This document shows, piece by piece, positions 27,760-41,200 of a stretch of 64,000 nt of DNA. Within the stretch, counting starts at the first letter, position 1, and each line of letters begins with the position of its first letter. Both the position numbers and the translations under genes were made by a program. Source of the stretch: Corydoras sp. C115 (lineage: Eukaryota; Chordata; Actinopteri; Siluriformes; Callichthyidae); NCBI GenBank assembly GCA_019802505.1, contig JAFMOC010000051.1:2476001-2540000 (forward strand). Direction: 5' to 3'. The notes under the pieces were generated by a model, which had not been told where the DNA came from, searched no databases, and saw only the letters and a list, made by a program, of their open reading frames with translations.

Positions 27760-28790
27760 CTCCTTCTATACGGGCCACGTAGTCTGTATGGAGTTCAGCG
27801 TTTATTATAGCGCGAGCTCTTTACGTCATCCATTAATTGACTTCTCTGAGCGCGCGACTGCCCTCGGTGCCACGCCCTCTCTTTTTTTTATTACAGTAGA
27901 GAATACACAGCCCATTCAGCTTCTATGTAACCAGAACAATACAACATTGGTAGCTAAAATCACTTTTCGCACTCTTTTCGTATTTAGCTAATAAATCCGA
28001 TTCATGGGGTTGATTTTAAGTCGTCTTTAGAGTTTAATCAGCGTGTTAGCTGAGATCAGCTCTGAGGGGAATCTCAAGGAAAAGGAAGCAATAGACATGT
28101 GCAGAATACATTGTTACTGTTTGGAAGGATAAAATAGTATGATTTTTCTTTCAGCAATAAACGAACTCTGTTTCCAGCGTGGGGAGATTCCAGATCGTCC
28201 TAAAACTAAACTTGCGCGTCTTTTTCGTGGAGTATATACTGCCATGCGTTCTGTAGCTTTTCAGAAAAGCACACTTATTAATGACCGGGCTACCGAGCGC
28301 TCGGTGTGCGGCACCGGCCTGATGCAACCTGGCAAATGCCGGACTGAGACACAATTAAAACCGTAATGACATTTGTTTAGATTGGATCAAAAACCCAAGG
28401 ACACGGCATTTATGACCCTGCACGAAGCAACCGCAGTTTCGAGCGCGTTTAAAGCATTCTGAGCATCACACAAGCACAGCTTTCACATCCGCGCCTGGAA
28501 CACAATAGAACACTAACCTCTATTTCCAGATGCGACGGTCGGATTTCCTGCCAAATATCGACCATTTAGGTCTCTGGCCGGCAAATGTCCTTAAGCAGAC
28601 ACCGCCCTACAGTAGCTACGTTTCGTTGAGACAATAAGGTCCGGCAGAGAGAGAGGGAAAGAGAGAGAGAAAGCTGGAGATGCCGGGAAAAGGGATGGAT
28701 AGTGGGCGCGATGGATGAGGAGAGGCGCTGAAGGGGCGGGTACAAGCGGCAGCAGAGGGGGAACTCCTATAGAGGGAGCTTTCATCACTA
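27760..28790 (-). promoter_or_regulatory. epb41l1: CpG-rich candidate promoter and first non-coding exon of epb41l1
   Basis: CpG dinucleotides, almost absent in the flanks, are frequent here (GCGCGAGCTC, GAGCGCGCGAC, GAGCGCGTTT). There is a CRE-like TTTACGTCA near 27821-27829 and a GC box GGGGCGGG at 28733-28740. On the minus strand a 5' splice site, GAAATAGAG followed by gttagtg, falls at about 28517/28516, fitting a non-coding first exon spliced to the 3' splice site at 8643/8642. No TATA box is evident. Assignment to epb41l1 rests on orientation and position; a distal edn3 element is the alternative. Confidence 0.45.
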
Positions 28791-28828
28791 CTAGTTTCCT
28801 ATGTTGTCTCAGTGCTCCTCACTGTCCA

Positions 28829-29174
28829 TTCATTCATTCATTATCTCCCGCTTTATCCTCTATTAGGGTCGTGGTGGGGTTCCCCATGCCCATCCAGGGG
28901 AGAACGTCTCGGGCGCTGGGCAGATAGACCCAGGACAGGGCGCCAATCCATCGCTGGGCACACACTCACTCACACACACACTCTATATGGGGCAATTTGG
29001 AGAACTCAATTGACTTGATCCATGTTTTTGGACTGTGGGAGGAAAGCGGAGAACCCGGAGGAAACCCACGCGGACACGGGGAGAACATGGAAACTCCACC
29101 CAGATGGGGATTCGAACCGGGAATCCCTAGCGCTGAGAGGCTAACGTGCTAACCACTAAGCCACCGTGCCGCCC
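28829..29174 (-). mobile_element. Full-length tRNA-derived SINE with 12-bp target-site duplication
   Basis: The structure is complete: CATT tail, 'ctttatcctctattagggtc', central domain, box B (ttcgaaccgggaat in reverse) and head ending 'ccaccgtgccgcc'. CCTCACTGTCCA flanks it at 28817-28828 and 29175-29186. The tail resembles 3' ends of L2-type LINEs, the probable source of the mobilising machinery (inference). Confidence 0.95.
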
Positions 29175-29257
29175 CCTCACTGTCCAGTTATCCTTAAATT
29201 TAAAATCCTAATATTCTTAATACAAACCGGATTGCAACAAAGTTGGGACACTAAACA

Positions 29258-29621
29258 TTCATTCATTCATTCATTATCTTCCGCTTTATCCTATATTAGG
29301 GTCGTGGTGGGGTTTCTCATGCCCATCCAGGGGAGAACGTTTCCTGCGCTGGGCAGATACACAGGGTGACAATCTATTGCTGGGCACACACTCACTCACA
29401 CAGACACGCACGCATACACACTCTATATATATATATGGGGCAATTTGGAGAACTCAATTGACTTGATCCATGTTTTTGGACTGTGGGAGGAAAGCGGAGA
29501 ACCCGGAGGAAACCCACGCAGACACGGGGAGAACATGGAAACTCCACCCAGATGGGGATTCGAACCGGGAATCCCTGGTGCTGAGAGGCGAACGTGCTAA
29601 CCACTATGCCACCGTGCCGTC
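29258..29621 (-). mobile_element. SINE nested inside the Tc1-like element
   Basis: A full copy from CATT tail to the 'accgtgccgtc' head. The target-site duplication GGACACTAAACA (29246-29257 and 29622-29633) is Tc1 arm sequence, so the SINE arrived after the transposon. Confidence 0.93.
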
Positions 29622-30020
29622 GGACACTAAACAAATTGTGAATAAAAACTGAATGCAATGATGTGGAGATGGCAAATGTCAATATTTTATTGGCAATAGA
29701 ACATAGAGGACAGATCAAAAGTTTAATCTGAGTAAATGTAACATTTTAAAGGAAAAATGATGTTGAATCAAAATTCAAGAAACCCCCAAAAAATTGGGAC
29801 AAGTAGTAATAAGTGGCTGGGAAAAGGAAATTGAGCATATAACGAACAGCTGGAAGACCAATTAACACTAATAGAATCAGAATCAGAATCAGAATCAGGT
29901 TTATTCATCACATGCGTAGATATACATGGTACAGCCAGCAGTGACATAATAGGTCAATTTGACAACATGATTGGGTTTTAAAAGAGCTTCTCAGAGTGTC
30001 AGTGTCTCTCAGAAGCCAGG

Positions 30021-30278
30021 ATGGAGGATATAGGATCACCAAGTCCACCATTGTTGCACAGAAAGATACCAAATAGGCAGCAATACCAAAATGGTGTTAC
30101 CCAGCGTGAAATAGCAAATACTTTTAAGTTATCATCATCAACTGTGCATAAGACAATCAAACGATTCAGAGAATCTGGAACAAGGGTCAAGGCCGTAAAA
30201 CTCTACTGGATGCTTGTGATCGCCGGGCCCTTAAACATCACTGCACCTCAAACAGGAATGCCACTGTCTAAATATTGA
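30021..30278 (+). pseudogene. Truncated Tc1-like transposase, N-terminal helix-turn-helix only
   Basis: The 85-codon frame includes QYQNGVTQREIANTFKLSSS and TVHKTIKRFRESG, the paired-type helix-turn-helix DNA-binding start of Tc1-family transposases. After about residue 60 the frame jumps into late transposon sequence and stops at the 3' inverted repeat. The DDE nuclease domain is absent, so it cannot transpose itself. Confidence 0.85.
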
Positions 30279-30360
30279 TATTTGCCATCTCCACATCATT
30301 TCATTCAGTTTTTATTCACAATTTGTTTAGTGTCCCAACTTTTTTGGAATCCGGTTTGTA

Positions 30361-33300
30361 AATATGTTTTATCATCAGTAGTTGTATCTATATTCTCTAT
30401 AAGCTTTAGACATAGTACTATGGTAAGCAGTCCACATACATTTGTTTATAAGAGCAGAGCTCAGAGCAGATTCAAATACAATGATTTTTGGTCCATTAAG
30501 CAATTAGTTTAATACTGATGTTGATGGTCGTGCTAGAGTTATATTTGACCTAAAGCAACCTCAGCAGTTTTACTTTACTGTGCATTATGGCACATGAATA
30601 ATTTCTTTTGTAAAACTAGAAGAATATTATTGTTATGCTCCTTTATTTATGTCACTTCTACTTTAATAAAATTAAAAATTGTTATTTTGTTCAACAATAA
30701 ACAAGCTGCAAACAATATGTGAAGTAGCTCTATTTTTAAAAATGTGAAGTGTAGAATAAAACTAAAGAAATGTATAAGTCGTATAAGAAATGTAAATGTA
30801 TAAGTAGGGTGTGGTAGCTCAGTGGTTAGGGTGTTTGGCTAGGGTTTATAATTATCCCCATCGCCATCACCACCACACACAAACACACACACACAAACAT
30901 AGACATACACACACCAAAATTTAAATATGAGTATGTACTATCCAAAGGCTCGTGTATATCTTCATATGCTAATCATACGTGTGTCTCGTAAAATATTGCT
31001 GGTGTCTTATTTATTTTTAATGTCTTACCGATTGAATCCACAAGATGGCGATGACCACACAGTTAATTGGTGAAGACTAAAGGTACACAAAGGACCTCTT
31101 TTTAGAAACTTGGTAACTGTTTAGCTGAGAATATTTAATTGATTTCTATAGATTGGTTGAGTAAAATAAAAATAAATAAAAAATAAGATTTTGTTGGTGA
31201 ATTACATGCTAACGTCAAGAGCTGTTTTATAAATTACATAATTCACTTTAATCCAATGAGAAATAAATACTAAAATACTAAAATCTGCATCAGATTAAAC
31301 AGATCAGACAGGATTTAGAAAATGACTTAAAGATGACTAAAAAGTATAATTAATGCTTAGCTGGTGTTTAATGTGATTCCTTCATGTGATTCCCTGTGAG
31401 TCAGAAGACTATTTATTAATGCACGATGTTCAATTTCATATTGTATCTGTTTACAGATCTATTGTACAAATTTTTACAAAACAACCATACACTGATACAC
31501 GGAGGCATGGATCCATGCAGTGCCTCATTTCCTTCTAAAATGGCTTCACCTTTCAGGGCACAAACCCATCTGTTTTGCAGATGACATAATCAGATGTCTT
31601 GAAACATGTTGGTTAGATATTGTTCAATTAGCAGCACTAATGTGAACTTAATAGAAAAGCAGTACCTCTAAATATAAACAAACCAACTCAATGTCTGTGT
31701 GTAAAATTGTCCTTGGCAGAATGAACTCTTTGGGAATGGCTTTAATCAACTCCTAAAGGATTCAAGAAAGTTTTATTATCATTTGTATTGCATGTGGTAC
31801 ATGAGACAAAAACGAATTTATGGCTCACAGACACCATTTAAACCCTGTTAAGTTAGAACTTAATTCAAAAAAAGAAAAGAAAATATAAATACAAAATAGA
31901 TGTGCAAAATATTGCTGGTCATTATTAAGTGCCTGTGACTTTTATGTCTAAACCTGATGCAGTTCTGTTTTTACTGCAATTTACTCTTTATTTTAGTCAA
32001 TGTTTACTCCTCTGTTTTATTGGTGAATATTTTTTTTCTTCTATCCTTCTATCTCTTAATTCTGCTGCGAAGCAAAGAACAAGGATAGCAAATTATGTAG
32101 GCACAAATAGTTGGACAGTGATTCCACAGTGATGTTATATTCAGTGTCATTGCTACAAATGTAGAAAATTTTGCAACTAGCAATTTATTTTGCCAGTTTG
32201 AATTTGCAATTGTTTTTCTGACTTTGCTGACTAAGAACCGTGGAATTTAAAAACAAAAATAAGCATTTACTCATTTGTTAATTTGGCTTCTTATTGGATT
32301 TAATAATGGTGTTATTTTCGCAAGAATTTTCATTTAAACACATCAAATACTTTTTTCAGTGCAGTTAAGTCCTGCTCACTCAAAACAGTTGTGGCAACCT
32401 GTGTTCAGTCCAAACCTGACAGGCCTGGCATAACAATTAGCAGGAAGATAGTAGGTCAGAGAGACTGATGAGGTATAGGTCAAAGGTCTAGACCCGGGTA
32501 AGAGGAGTTACTTACAGAGAAAACAATAAAACATGTCTTCAAGGCATTCTTTAAGCCATAAATCATGAGTGCAGTAACATCATGACAAAAATGACTTAGT
32601 GATCTTCCAGCTCTAGTGTGATATGGAGTGAGATGCAGTGCAGTGTCAGTTGTCCTTTCTTTTTATTATCTCTATATATTTTCCCTTCACTCTTATTTAA
32701 GTTCTGATAGCATAAAATGCTTGTAAATTCGTGTTGGATGATGACAAACTGTTGCCAGTCAATCACAGAAAAAGGTTTCATAAATAATAACAAAAATAAA
32801 ATGTATACAAATATAACATGAATCCTGTGACAATCAAATTATAAATATAAAAGAAATCAGTAACATATTTAATTATGTAGAAGTATGTAATTTAAAAAAA
32901 AACTTATTTCAAAGGATAAAAATGCTTAATTTAAAAAAAATATTTAATATATTTAGCACACTGTTCTGTACGGAGCTAAATAGTGCTCAGTAAATAGCTG
33001 TAAATTTGTTAAGGATAACCCCATAGTACAATGTACACTGCAGGTTGGTTTGTGTAGCATGTGAAAGAATGAATTATACCCACACCTGTGCCATATAAAC
33101 GTCATCTCTACAAATCCCTGATGGGCAGAATAGATCATATAGACATGCTCATCTGTTAAAAATTATAGAAATGGTTGAATTCTACCTGTTCCACTCCTCG
33201 AGGTTTTCTTACACGTTGACTACATGAGAGCTTAATCAGAAAGTCGGATCAGAAAGATCACAATATATGGATTTATACATAATTTATACATTATTACATT

Positions 33301-34301
33301 TATTTCTTCATACACTGTGCTGCCCATATGCAGTTTGGTTTATGTGTTTTTCATAATCTCAAAAGGTATGAGACCATTATAATATAAACGTTTATTACAT
33401 AAAAACTTTCTAGAGCAGTTTTAATTTGTATATTTATTTGTTTGATTTCTTTTTTCACAGTTAATAAAGAAAAGCAATCTGTAGATATATTTTATTGTTG
33501 TTTTAGTGTAGGTTATTATAACATAAAATGTCTCATTGATCAAATAACACATTACTTACTAAGGTACATTAAAGTGGATTTTATTATAGGACTATAAAGA
33601 TTAACCAAGTTTCCATTTCCTTGCATAATTAACTCTGCCTTTGTGTTTAAGCTTCATGTAGATGCTTTGCTTGCTCGCTCACCCCTAATATGTTTTCTAT
33701 CATCGGCCCCAAAGGATTTGACTCCTAGATTTTGTCTGGAAAATGTTTTCTATCAAAATAAGAGTGGCTCCCTTTGAAATGCATACACATGCAGGGTAAA
33801 GCATCTCCAAACACTGAATGACCTTCAGTAGTCTTTTGAAACTCAGTGTGTGGCAGAATCTTCCAAATCATTTCTTAATAAGCGTAAGCCTAAAAAATAG
33901 TTCAAACCTAATTTTATATAAAAAGTTTGTGGCTATTCTTTTTTTTTTTAGAAATGGAAATTCTATATCAGTATATCAATAGTTATTTATATGGAGCCTA
34001 CATTATATCGTTCTATCTATCCACATTATTGAAAAATGGACAATGGTTTATTTGGGAGATGTATGACTTTACAACATTTCTGTTTCAAACTTTAAACTGT
34101 TTCCACAAAAATCAAAGCATGTAATAGTACAAAATGCACCAATCATGGTGCCTGATTTTATGAATCTGTGGCAGTGAGAGTTAATTAATCACTTTCAGTG
34201 ATACTTTTTTTGTGGTTTTAGAACATCCAAATTTTCCTTACTTATCCTGCAGCATGCTTTAGGAAACATTTGAAATGCTGTTTAATAAAATAATTTAATT
34301 T
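30361..34301. other. AT-rich spacer upstream of edn3
   Basis: About 4 kb without a recognisable gene. Visible items are a tRNA-like head at 30807-30845 followed by a CA-rich stretch, and a short repeat-like string near 31760-31830. Some non-repetitive stretches (for example about 31500-31620) could be regulatory but show no decisive motif. Confidence 0.6.
30807..30900 (+). repeat. tRNA-like SINE head fragment followed by (CA)n
   Basis: 'ggtagctcagtggttaggg' is a textbook tRNA box A. Box B is not recognisable and a CA-rich stretch follows. It is a SINE scrap rather than a tRNA gene, since no cloverleaf can be completed. Confidence 0.55.
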
Positions 34302-34312
34302 ATATTTAGCAT

Positions 34313-34693
34313 GGGCGGCACGGTGGCTTAGTGGTTAGCATGTTCTCCTCTCAGCACTAGGGATTCCCAGTTCGAATCCCCATCTGGGTGGAGATTCCAT
34401 GTTCTCCCCATGTCCGTGTGGGTTTCCTCCGGGTTCTCCGGTTTCCCCCCACAGTCCAAAAACATGGATCAAGTCAATTGAATTCTCAAAAATTGCCCCA
34501 TATAGAGTGTGTTTGTGTGCGTGTCTGTGTGTGTGAGTGTGTGCCCAGCGATAGATTGACGCCCTGTCCTGGGTGAATCTGCCCAGTGCCCGAAACGTTC
34601 TACCCTGGATGGGCATGGGGAACCCCCACCCCCCCACCCCCCTAACCCCTGACTCTAATACAGGATAAAGCGGAAGATAATTAATGAATGAAT
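34313..34693 (+). mobile_element. Full-length tRNA-derived SINE, plus orientation
   Basis: It begins gggcggcacggtggcttagt, with box A (tggcttagtggttagcatg) and a box B-like 'agttcgaatccc', then the central domain, and ends with 'aagcggaagataattaatga'. ATATTTAGCAT at 34302-34312 is repeated at 34694-34704. A C-rich expansion occurs near 34625-34650. Confidence 0.93.
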
Positions 34694-34718
34694 ATATTTA
34701 GCATATATTAAATTAATA

Positions 34719-34868
34719 TTGCCCAGCGAAGGATTGGCGCCCTGTCCTGGGTGTATCTGCCCAGCGCCCAAGATGTTCTCCCCTGGATGGGCATAGGGAA
34801 CCCCACCGCGACCCTAATAGAGGATGAAGCGGGAGATAATGAATGAATGAATGAATGAATGAATGAAG
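34719..34868 (+). mobile_element. 5'-truncated SINE (3' half only)
   Basis: It starts in the central domain (gcccagcgaaggattggcgc) and runs to an ATGA-repeat tail. 5' truncation is typical of incomplete target-primed reverse transcription. It lies about 25 bp from the previous full copy. Confidence 0.85.
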
Positions 34869-34888
34869 ATTAGGTTTTAAAACATGTA

Positions 34889-34996
<108 letters not shown>

Positions 34997-35268
34997 TTCC
35001 TTAGTTGTGGACAGCAGCTGCCTACTTAGAAACCACTCCTAATTTCTCAATCTGGCAACCCTAAACCAGTTACGCTCAGTTGAAAACTTACCTTTTGAAT
35101 GACTGTTGGCGATAATAGTTTTTCTCCTCATTACCTAGTTTTTCTTTGAATTCAAGATTTCTGCTTCGTTAAACAAACTACAAGCTTTTAATTTCCGTAC
35201 AAGCCTTTAATTTTGCGTAACTAGTTGCAGGAATATAGTGGTCAGCAGTGTTTTTGAGGCACAGCAAC

Positions 35269-38200
35269 ATGTCCTGTTCACTCCGGCTGGTGGCTTTACT
35301 CACTCTTCTCTCAGAAGGTACGGACTTTTACTGAAACTCTACTGAAGGCAAATTTAAGCCAAATAATTTTTTCATGAACTAACCTCGTAGCTGGATTTAC
35401 ACACTTACCTCCATCGACACCTTTTAATGTAGCTGCTGAGTCGACGAAATATAATTATTTGAAATGCACGCACAGACATGTAGAGTCAAGATTTTAAATC
35501 TTCAGCTCCACGTGTTTATTTTGTAAAATGTATTTAACTTTGATTATTGACAGATAGTGAAATTTGTATTTACACATTGGACCTATTTATAAAGAAATAA
35601 ATCTCATCTCATCATCTTGACGGTTTAATCCCCTACTAAGATCGCAGTGCCCACCCAGTTCTCCTTAAATAAAAGAAATAAAATAAATTGGGTCATTTAT
35701 TGGACGCTTTTATCCAAAGCGACTTACAAGGTGAGCACAGGGTTCATCACAACATCCCTGGAGCAATGAGGGTTAAAGGTCTTGCTCAAGGACCCACACT
35801 GGTAACTTCAATGGACCTGGGATTTGAACCCCCAACCTTCAGATTGATAGCCCAACACCCGAACCACTGAGCTAACCCGCCCACCCAGTTATATTTTGGT
35901 AAAGGCTAATTTAAGATATCATATAATTTGGTTATACAGTGTAATAACTTATTTAACATTACATTAATGTGTGGCATTAATCCTTACACATTCAGGGGTA
36001 CACATTTTGGGCACAAGGTACATACACCCAGGACAAGGTGCCAATCGATCACTGGGCAGATACACCCAAGACAGGGCGCTAATACATTGCTAGGCAGACA
36101 CACTATATACGGGCAATTTAAAGCAGCCAATTCACCTTAAATCCTTGTTTTTGGACTGTGGGAGAAAATTGGGGAACCCGGAGAAAACCCACAAGAACAC
36201 GGGGAGAACATGAAAACCCAGTTTGGGATTCAAACCTGGATCAAATGCGCTAAGAGTGTTTTGCATTTAAAAGGCTCACCTTAAAATATAACTGAGACAT
36301 TTATGTATTTTTTATGAAAATATGTTGCTTCTTTTTGATTATCATTAGTCTGTCTGTAGTAAATAACACCCTTCAGATTTTCAAAAATGCATTTCACCAA
36401 AATATTTTCTAAAAAGATTCTATATCTACATTAAGAAAAAAATGTCAGGTGTTCAGATTTTTTTAAATGCTTTAATTCTAAATGAACCCCACAGCATAAT
36501 TCCATTAAATTTCTTCAAGATTTTTTTTAAACTAACCAAAGTAACATAAACAGCCTGACCTTTTTAAAATGAAATACTGTTTTAGTCCTGCTAAATAAAT
36601 CTCCTTTTATTTCCTTGAAATAAATTATTTTCTTATATGGACTTTTTGACAGTTCTTCAGGAATGACATGTTTGTAGGTCAGAAATAATTTATGACTTTT
36701 ATGTTTATCAATGTTGTAAAGTAAATGGAATGTAAGTCGTTTTTTAAAACCATGCTCCACTTATAATATGACAGTGGTGTTTGAGAGGTAAAGGCAAGAG
36801 ATTATTGATCCAGAGGTTTGAAGATTTAAAACTAAACATTGCCAAGTTGTCTTTCCTGGGCCTCAGTTAATGAGTCCATTTGCGTATGTAAGTCAGCTGG
36901 GATAACATGGTCAGCAAAATGTTTTAAATGTGAATACCACTCTGGCAACAATTCCGTGAAAGCCCTTTACTTTTCCAACATGATTTTCCTATTGACTAAA
37001 GTTATGTTCATAAATTTGAAACATCAATATATGAGTCAGACATTTTGGCCCAACATTAATGTCTGATCTCAGGTGTAAATTCCCACTGGCACACTTCAAC
37101 GTGGAAAGTATTTCCAAAAGCATGCAGTTAGCTTTAATGACTTTAGAATGAATAGTCAAGCTAATTTAAGATATCATATAATTTGGTTATACAGTGTAAT
37201 AACTTATTTAACATTAATGTGTGGCATTTCAAACACATTAATATTATTTTATACATCTTAGTATTAATCTATTAATTAATCTATTAATTTAATTTATTAA
37301 TCTATTGTGTAAATTCTAGGCACAACATTGTTTATACCAAGAAGCATACCATCATTACCATTGTCCAGTGTCCACTTATCCACGAAGACATACAGTGCAT
37401 ATAGATCATCACAGTTGGAACTTGGTAAAGACCTCAAGCCACTGCAGAGATCCAAGCGCTGTACCTGCCTCTCTTACAGAGACAAGGAGTGTGTCTATTA
37501 TTGCCATTTGGACATCATCTGGATCAATACACCGGAGTGAGTACACCTGTTAAAATCCATTTAACTCATAAAAATGTTGAGGTTTTCCTATTAAGAAAAT
37601 TTCAATCTAACATTAAATATTTTTTTATAATCCATACATGTTTGGTGTTTAGGTTATTGCAGCTAATCATGTCTTACTATCAACACTGTGTGTTTCAGCT
37701 TTTACTAAATGCTTAAACAATACATCTTTTTAAAAAACATTCCTTAAAATTCTTCAAAATATAAAACCTGGGCTGCATTCTGAGGTATTTCTTGGCTGCT
37801 GTGTAACAAGAGGTTGCACCAAAGTGAAGAAACTTTTATACGCAACCTAGGAAGCCTTTATTCGAGCATGACTCCAATGACACCACAGAAGTGCCTTTTT
37901 TGATCTTTAGTTACCCAAAACTCTGTTCACTTATGACACTTATGACTTAAGTTTAGAGCAGCAAATTTACCTTGTATTGTACCACGAAGTAGCAAAAATA
38001 ACGCACAAGTTTATGGTACGTGCTCAAATCAAATGAATAGTTACAATAAACATACAAAATGTACATTGTCTACACCATATCTAGCCTTGGTGAAAAGGCA
38101 ATAGGCATGAATTGTTAAAACAATTCATGTCCAGTTTTTGCTGTATCAAAAATTTGTATCACACTTCAGGTTCCAACTTCCAAGAATGTTTAAACAGTGC

Positions 38201-41200
38201 CTCATGTGGGGATACTCATTTTTTCAATTAAACACACTGACGGAATGGAAAGAATCTTTACCATCACAGAGCAGGAAGTGAAAAGGGCTTTGGGGGAAGT
38301 TGTAAATGGGCGGCATGGTGGCTTAGTGGTTAGCACGTTCGCCTCTTAGCACTAGGGATCCTCCCTCCCCCTGTGATTCTAGTAGAGGATTAAGCGGATC
38401 ATATAATGGATGGATGGATGAAGTTGTAAATACAATAATGACGATTGAATTTGCGAGCAAGCTGATGGTCATTTTGATGGTCAGGTTGGCTACAAGGAGT
38501 ATGAGTAAGCAATGTCTTTTGCTACTTCTTGGTACACATTTGTTTGCCCCCAATGCCTCACTAAGATATGTCCTGTTACTTGTGACTATATTTTTTTTAG
38601 ATTAAATTTCTGACCATGAACAAGTAAACTAGAAATGTGATGCCAAAATAAACTTTTCTCTTAAATAGTTACAAAATGAGATGATTGTTAAAGCATTAAG
38701 TGAAGCATGTGGAATAATTCAGATTACCTCACTGTAAACATTGCAGAAGACCTGCCTTGTCAGGCCCTTCAGGGTCTCTACTAAGTTAGACACCTAAAAG
38801 AATTTTAACTGCCTTTGTGCTGCTAAGGAACATTATATTTGTGAATTTATGAGCATGCTGATGAGATCTGATCACATCCCCATTTGGCTTCCACAACAAA
38901 CAGGACAGCTGGGTTTTCCAGAGGGTGGTGCTATTATCAGTACACATCATCTGCAGTTGGCTTCCTGACCCAAAGCCAGGAAAATTTAAATGCAGTACCT
39001 AGCAGTAAACTTAAATATTCTGTGTAGTGTCTGCACATAGACAGAAGAAAAACACATTTACAGCCTTACCTAATACTTTTGTCCAACATGTCTCAGAAAA
39101 ATAACATTGACGACTTAAGAACATCATAATTGATTATAACACTTATACATTTATATTGCATAATTTCCAGCATTTCCACGTAAAACCATTTACTTTAAAT
39201 ACAAAACATACTTATTAGTAACATGAAATAAATACCATTATATAAATAAATACCATTATATACCAAATACCATTTTAGAAATTCAACCATTTTATATACA
39301 TTAATGGTAACTACTTTAAACTGTCACTTTTTTTGTGGAATTTGGGGAAGCCCTTTTTTATGTCAGCCTGACTGCTCCTCAGTGTGCACAACATGGTCCA
39401 TTAAGGCATGGTTGGTTAATTTTAATGTGGAAAAACTTTCCTGGCTCATGTACAGCTTTAACTTCATCTCCATCAAATACATCAAATACAAATTGTGAGC
39501 TAGACCCTCTTGTCCAACATTGATTTCTGACCTCATAATTGCTTTTCTGGATAAAGAGGCAACAATTCTCACAGACACACCCATGCAGAAAGTCTTTCCA
39601 AAAGAGTGGAAGCTGATAGAGGTGCAAAGGAGGGCAGACTAAGAATGGGATTTCATAAATCCATTACTTATTTATTATAAAGAAAAATATGTAGCTACAA
39701 TGTGTGTGTGTTAGTAGTTTTGTCCATACAGTGTATCCCAAACCACACATCCTACATCATGTCTACATAACACTTAAGGTTTATTTGATTAAATATCTGG
39801 TTCTAGTTTGTACATAAAACATTTGCAACTGACCTCCTCCCAACCTTGTATGCACTTGAACCTTCTTTTAAAGTTTACTTCTCTCGGCTCTTAATCCTGC
39901 AGAGCTTCTTGCTTACTCTCTAGCATACAGAATTAGTATCTTATTGCCCCCAAAAGGCACTCTTGCCTCTATTTCAAAGCATATTATCCTATTTTGGAGA
40001 AACCTATAATTGATTCAGACAGTTTTTTCCAATTGCCTTTTGGGGCCAAACTGAAAACTTATTTCTAAGTGTAAAGCAGATTGCCAGATAAGAGAAAGAT
40101 GCTGTTACTTCTTTGGGCAGTGACTTTGTGATGGTATTAGTTTTGCACTAAACTAATCCAAAACTGAAAAAGCTTTGCTTAACAATAATATATTTTTTTA
40201 TTTATTGTGAAATTCATTATAGTGTCAGTATGTGTTGGTATATGAAGAAATGCAGTATATAAAACGTGTTGGCAACTGGATGAACAAATGTGTTAAATAA
40301 CATAATAATTAAAAATTAAACTCTGAAAATAATTTGTCATTTTGAGTCAATTAAGTCATTTAAGAGCCGAAGAAATGAAATAGAACACAATAAAGTCAAA
40401 TTTGGCACCAAATTACTTGTGACAGTAGTTGTTACTGTCCATGGTGCTGATGTTAAATCTGTGTAATGAAAAGTGAGTTGTCAATAAAAACAAAACTATA
40501 AAACTAAACCATATTATTTGCAGATTGCTTTGGATTTTTTTTTAATCCTATATGACCATAAAATAGCCTAAAATGTTACTGTTCCTCATTTTGCCCCTTG
40601 ATCTCTTGACTACAAGATATGTAGGATATTTTCATTTTTATCCAAGACTTTATACTAGTGCCTGGATAACAGTAAAATTGTTGGCCTGAGATGAGAAAAA
40701 GCCCAAGTATTTGTCTTTGAATGTATTTCATTATTCAGGTCAAGCTGGTCAGGCTTCATGGAAATGCACCCTTTCCCATGTATTTTCTTTGTGGCACTAC
40801 TGTTATAAGATTCAAATTGATAGGGACAGGCAGATTTTTGTTTTATCCATAAACCATGTGATGTTAAAGCAAAACTATAACCTCACACTGTGATACAAAA
40901 GCTATACTTTGCCTTAGTCACGCTGTGATTGTAGCATGTATTTGTTTTTAGATTCTGGATTTGCCTTATTAGAAAACATTTCTGGCACTAAAAAAAAGCT
41001 TTTTTATAAATTTCCTATCCAATTAATAGTGTTGTAGCATTTGTGACCAAAGTAAAAAGAAATTTTTGTAAAATTAAGTTTGAAAAGCTACAGGACCCAA
41101 GCACCTTCCCTCGTCACACCTTTGTGGTGCACAGAGGATATGATTTGCACATTTGCACAAATTTTATAGTAGTAGTAGTGAAAGGAATCCACTGATTTGG

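Larger units (their letters stand above)
29221..30360 (+). mobile_element. Defective Tc1-like DNA transposon, interrupted by a SINE
   Basis: Terminal inverted repeats of roughly 90 bp begin CAAACCGGAT after a TA at 29221-29222 and end ATCCGGTTTG before a TA at 30359-30360. TA duplication is the Tc/mariner signature. The matching arms share 'gttgggacactaaacaaatt' (split by the SINE at 29258-29621) and 'atgatgtggagatggcaaat'. Between them is a truncated transposase frame (30021-30278); most of the transposase, including the catalytic DDE part, is missing. A hexamer repeat (AGAATC)n lies near 29875-29897. Confidence 0.9.

Noticed and set aside
28139..28366. 75-codon plus-strand frame in the CpG-rich region
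   Set aside because: It has no homology I recognise and lies in a likely promoter where stop codons are rarer because of base composition.
29880..29960. Direct repeats as a CRISPR-like array
   Set aside because: The repeat is a simple (AGAATC)n hexamer run without spacers, in a vertebrate genome.
30807..30845. Possible tRNA gene
   Set aside because: Box A is good but no acceptor stem, anticodon arm or box B can be completed; it is a SINE head scrap.
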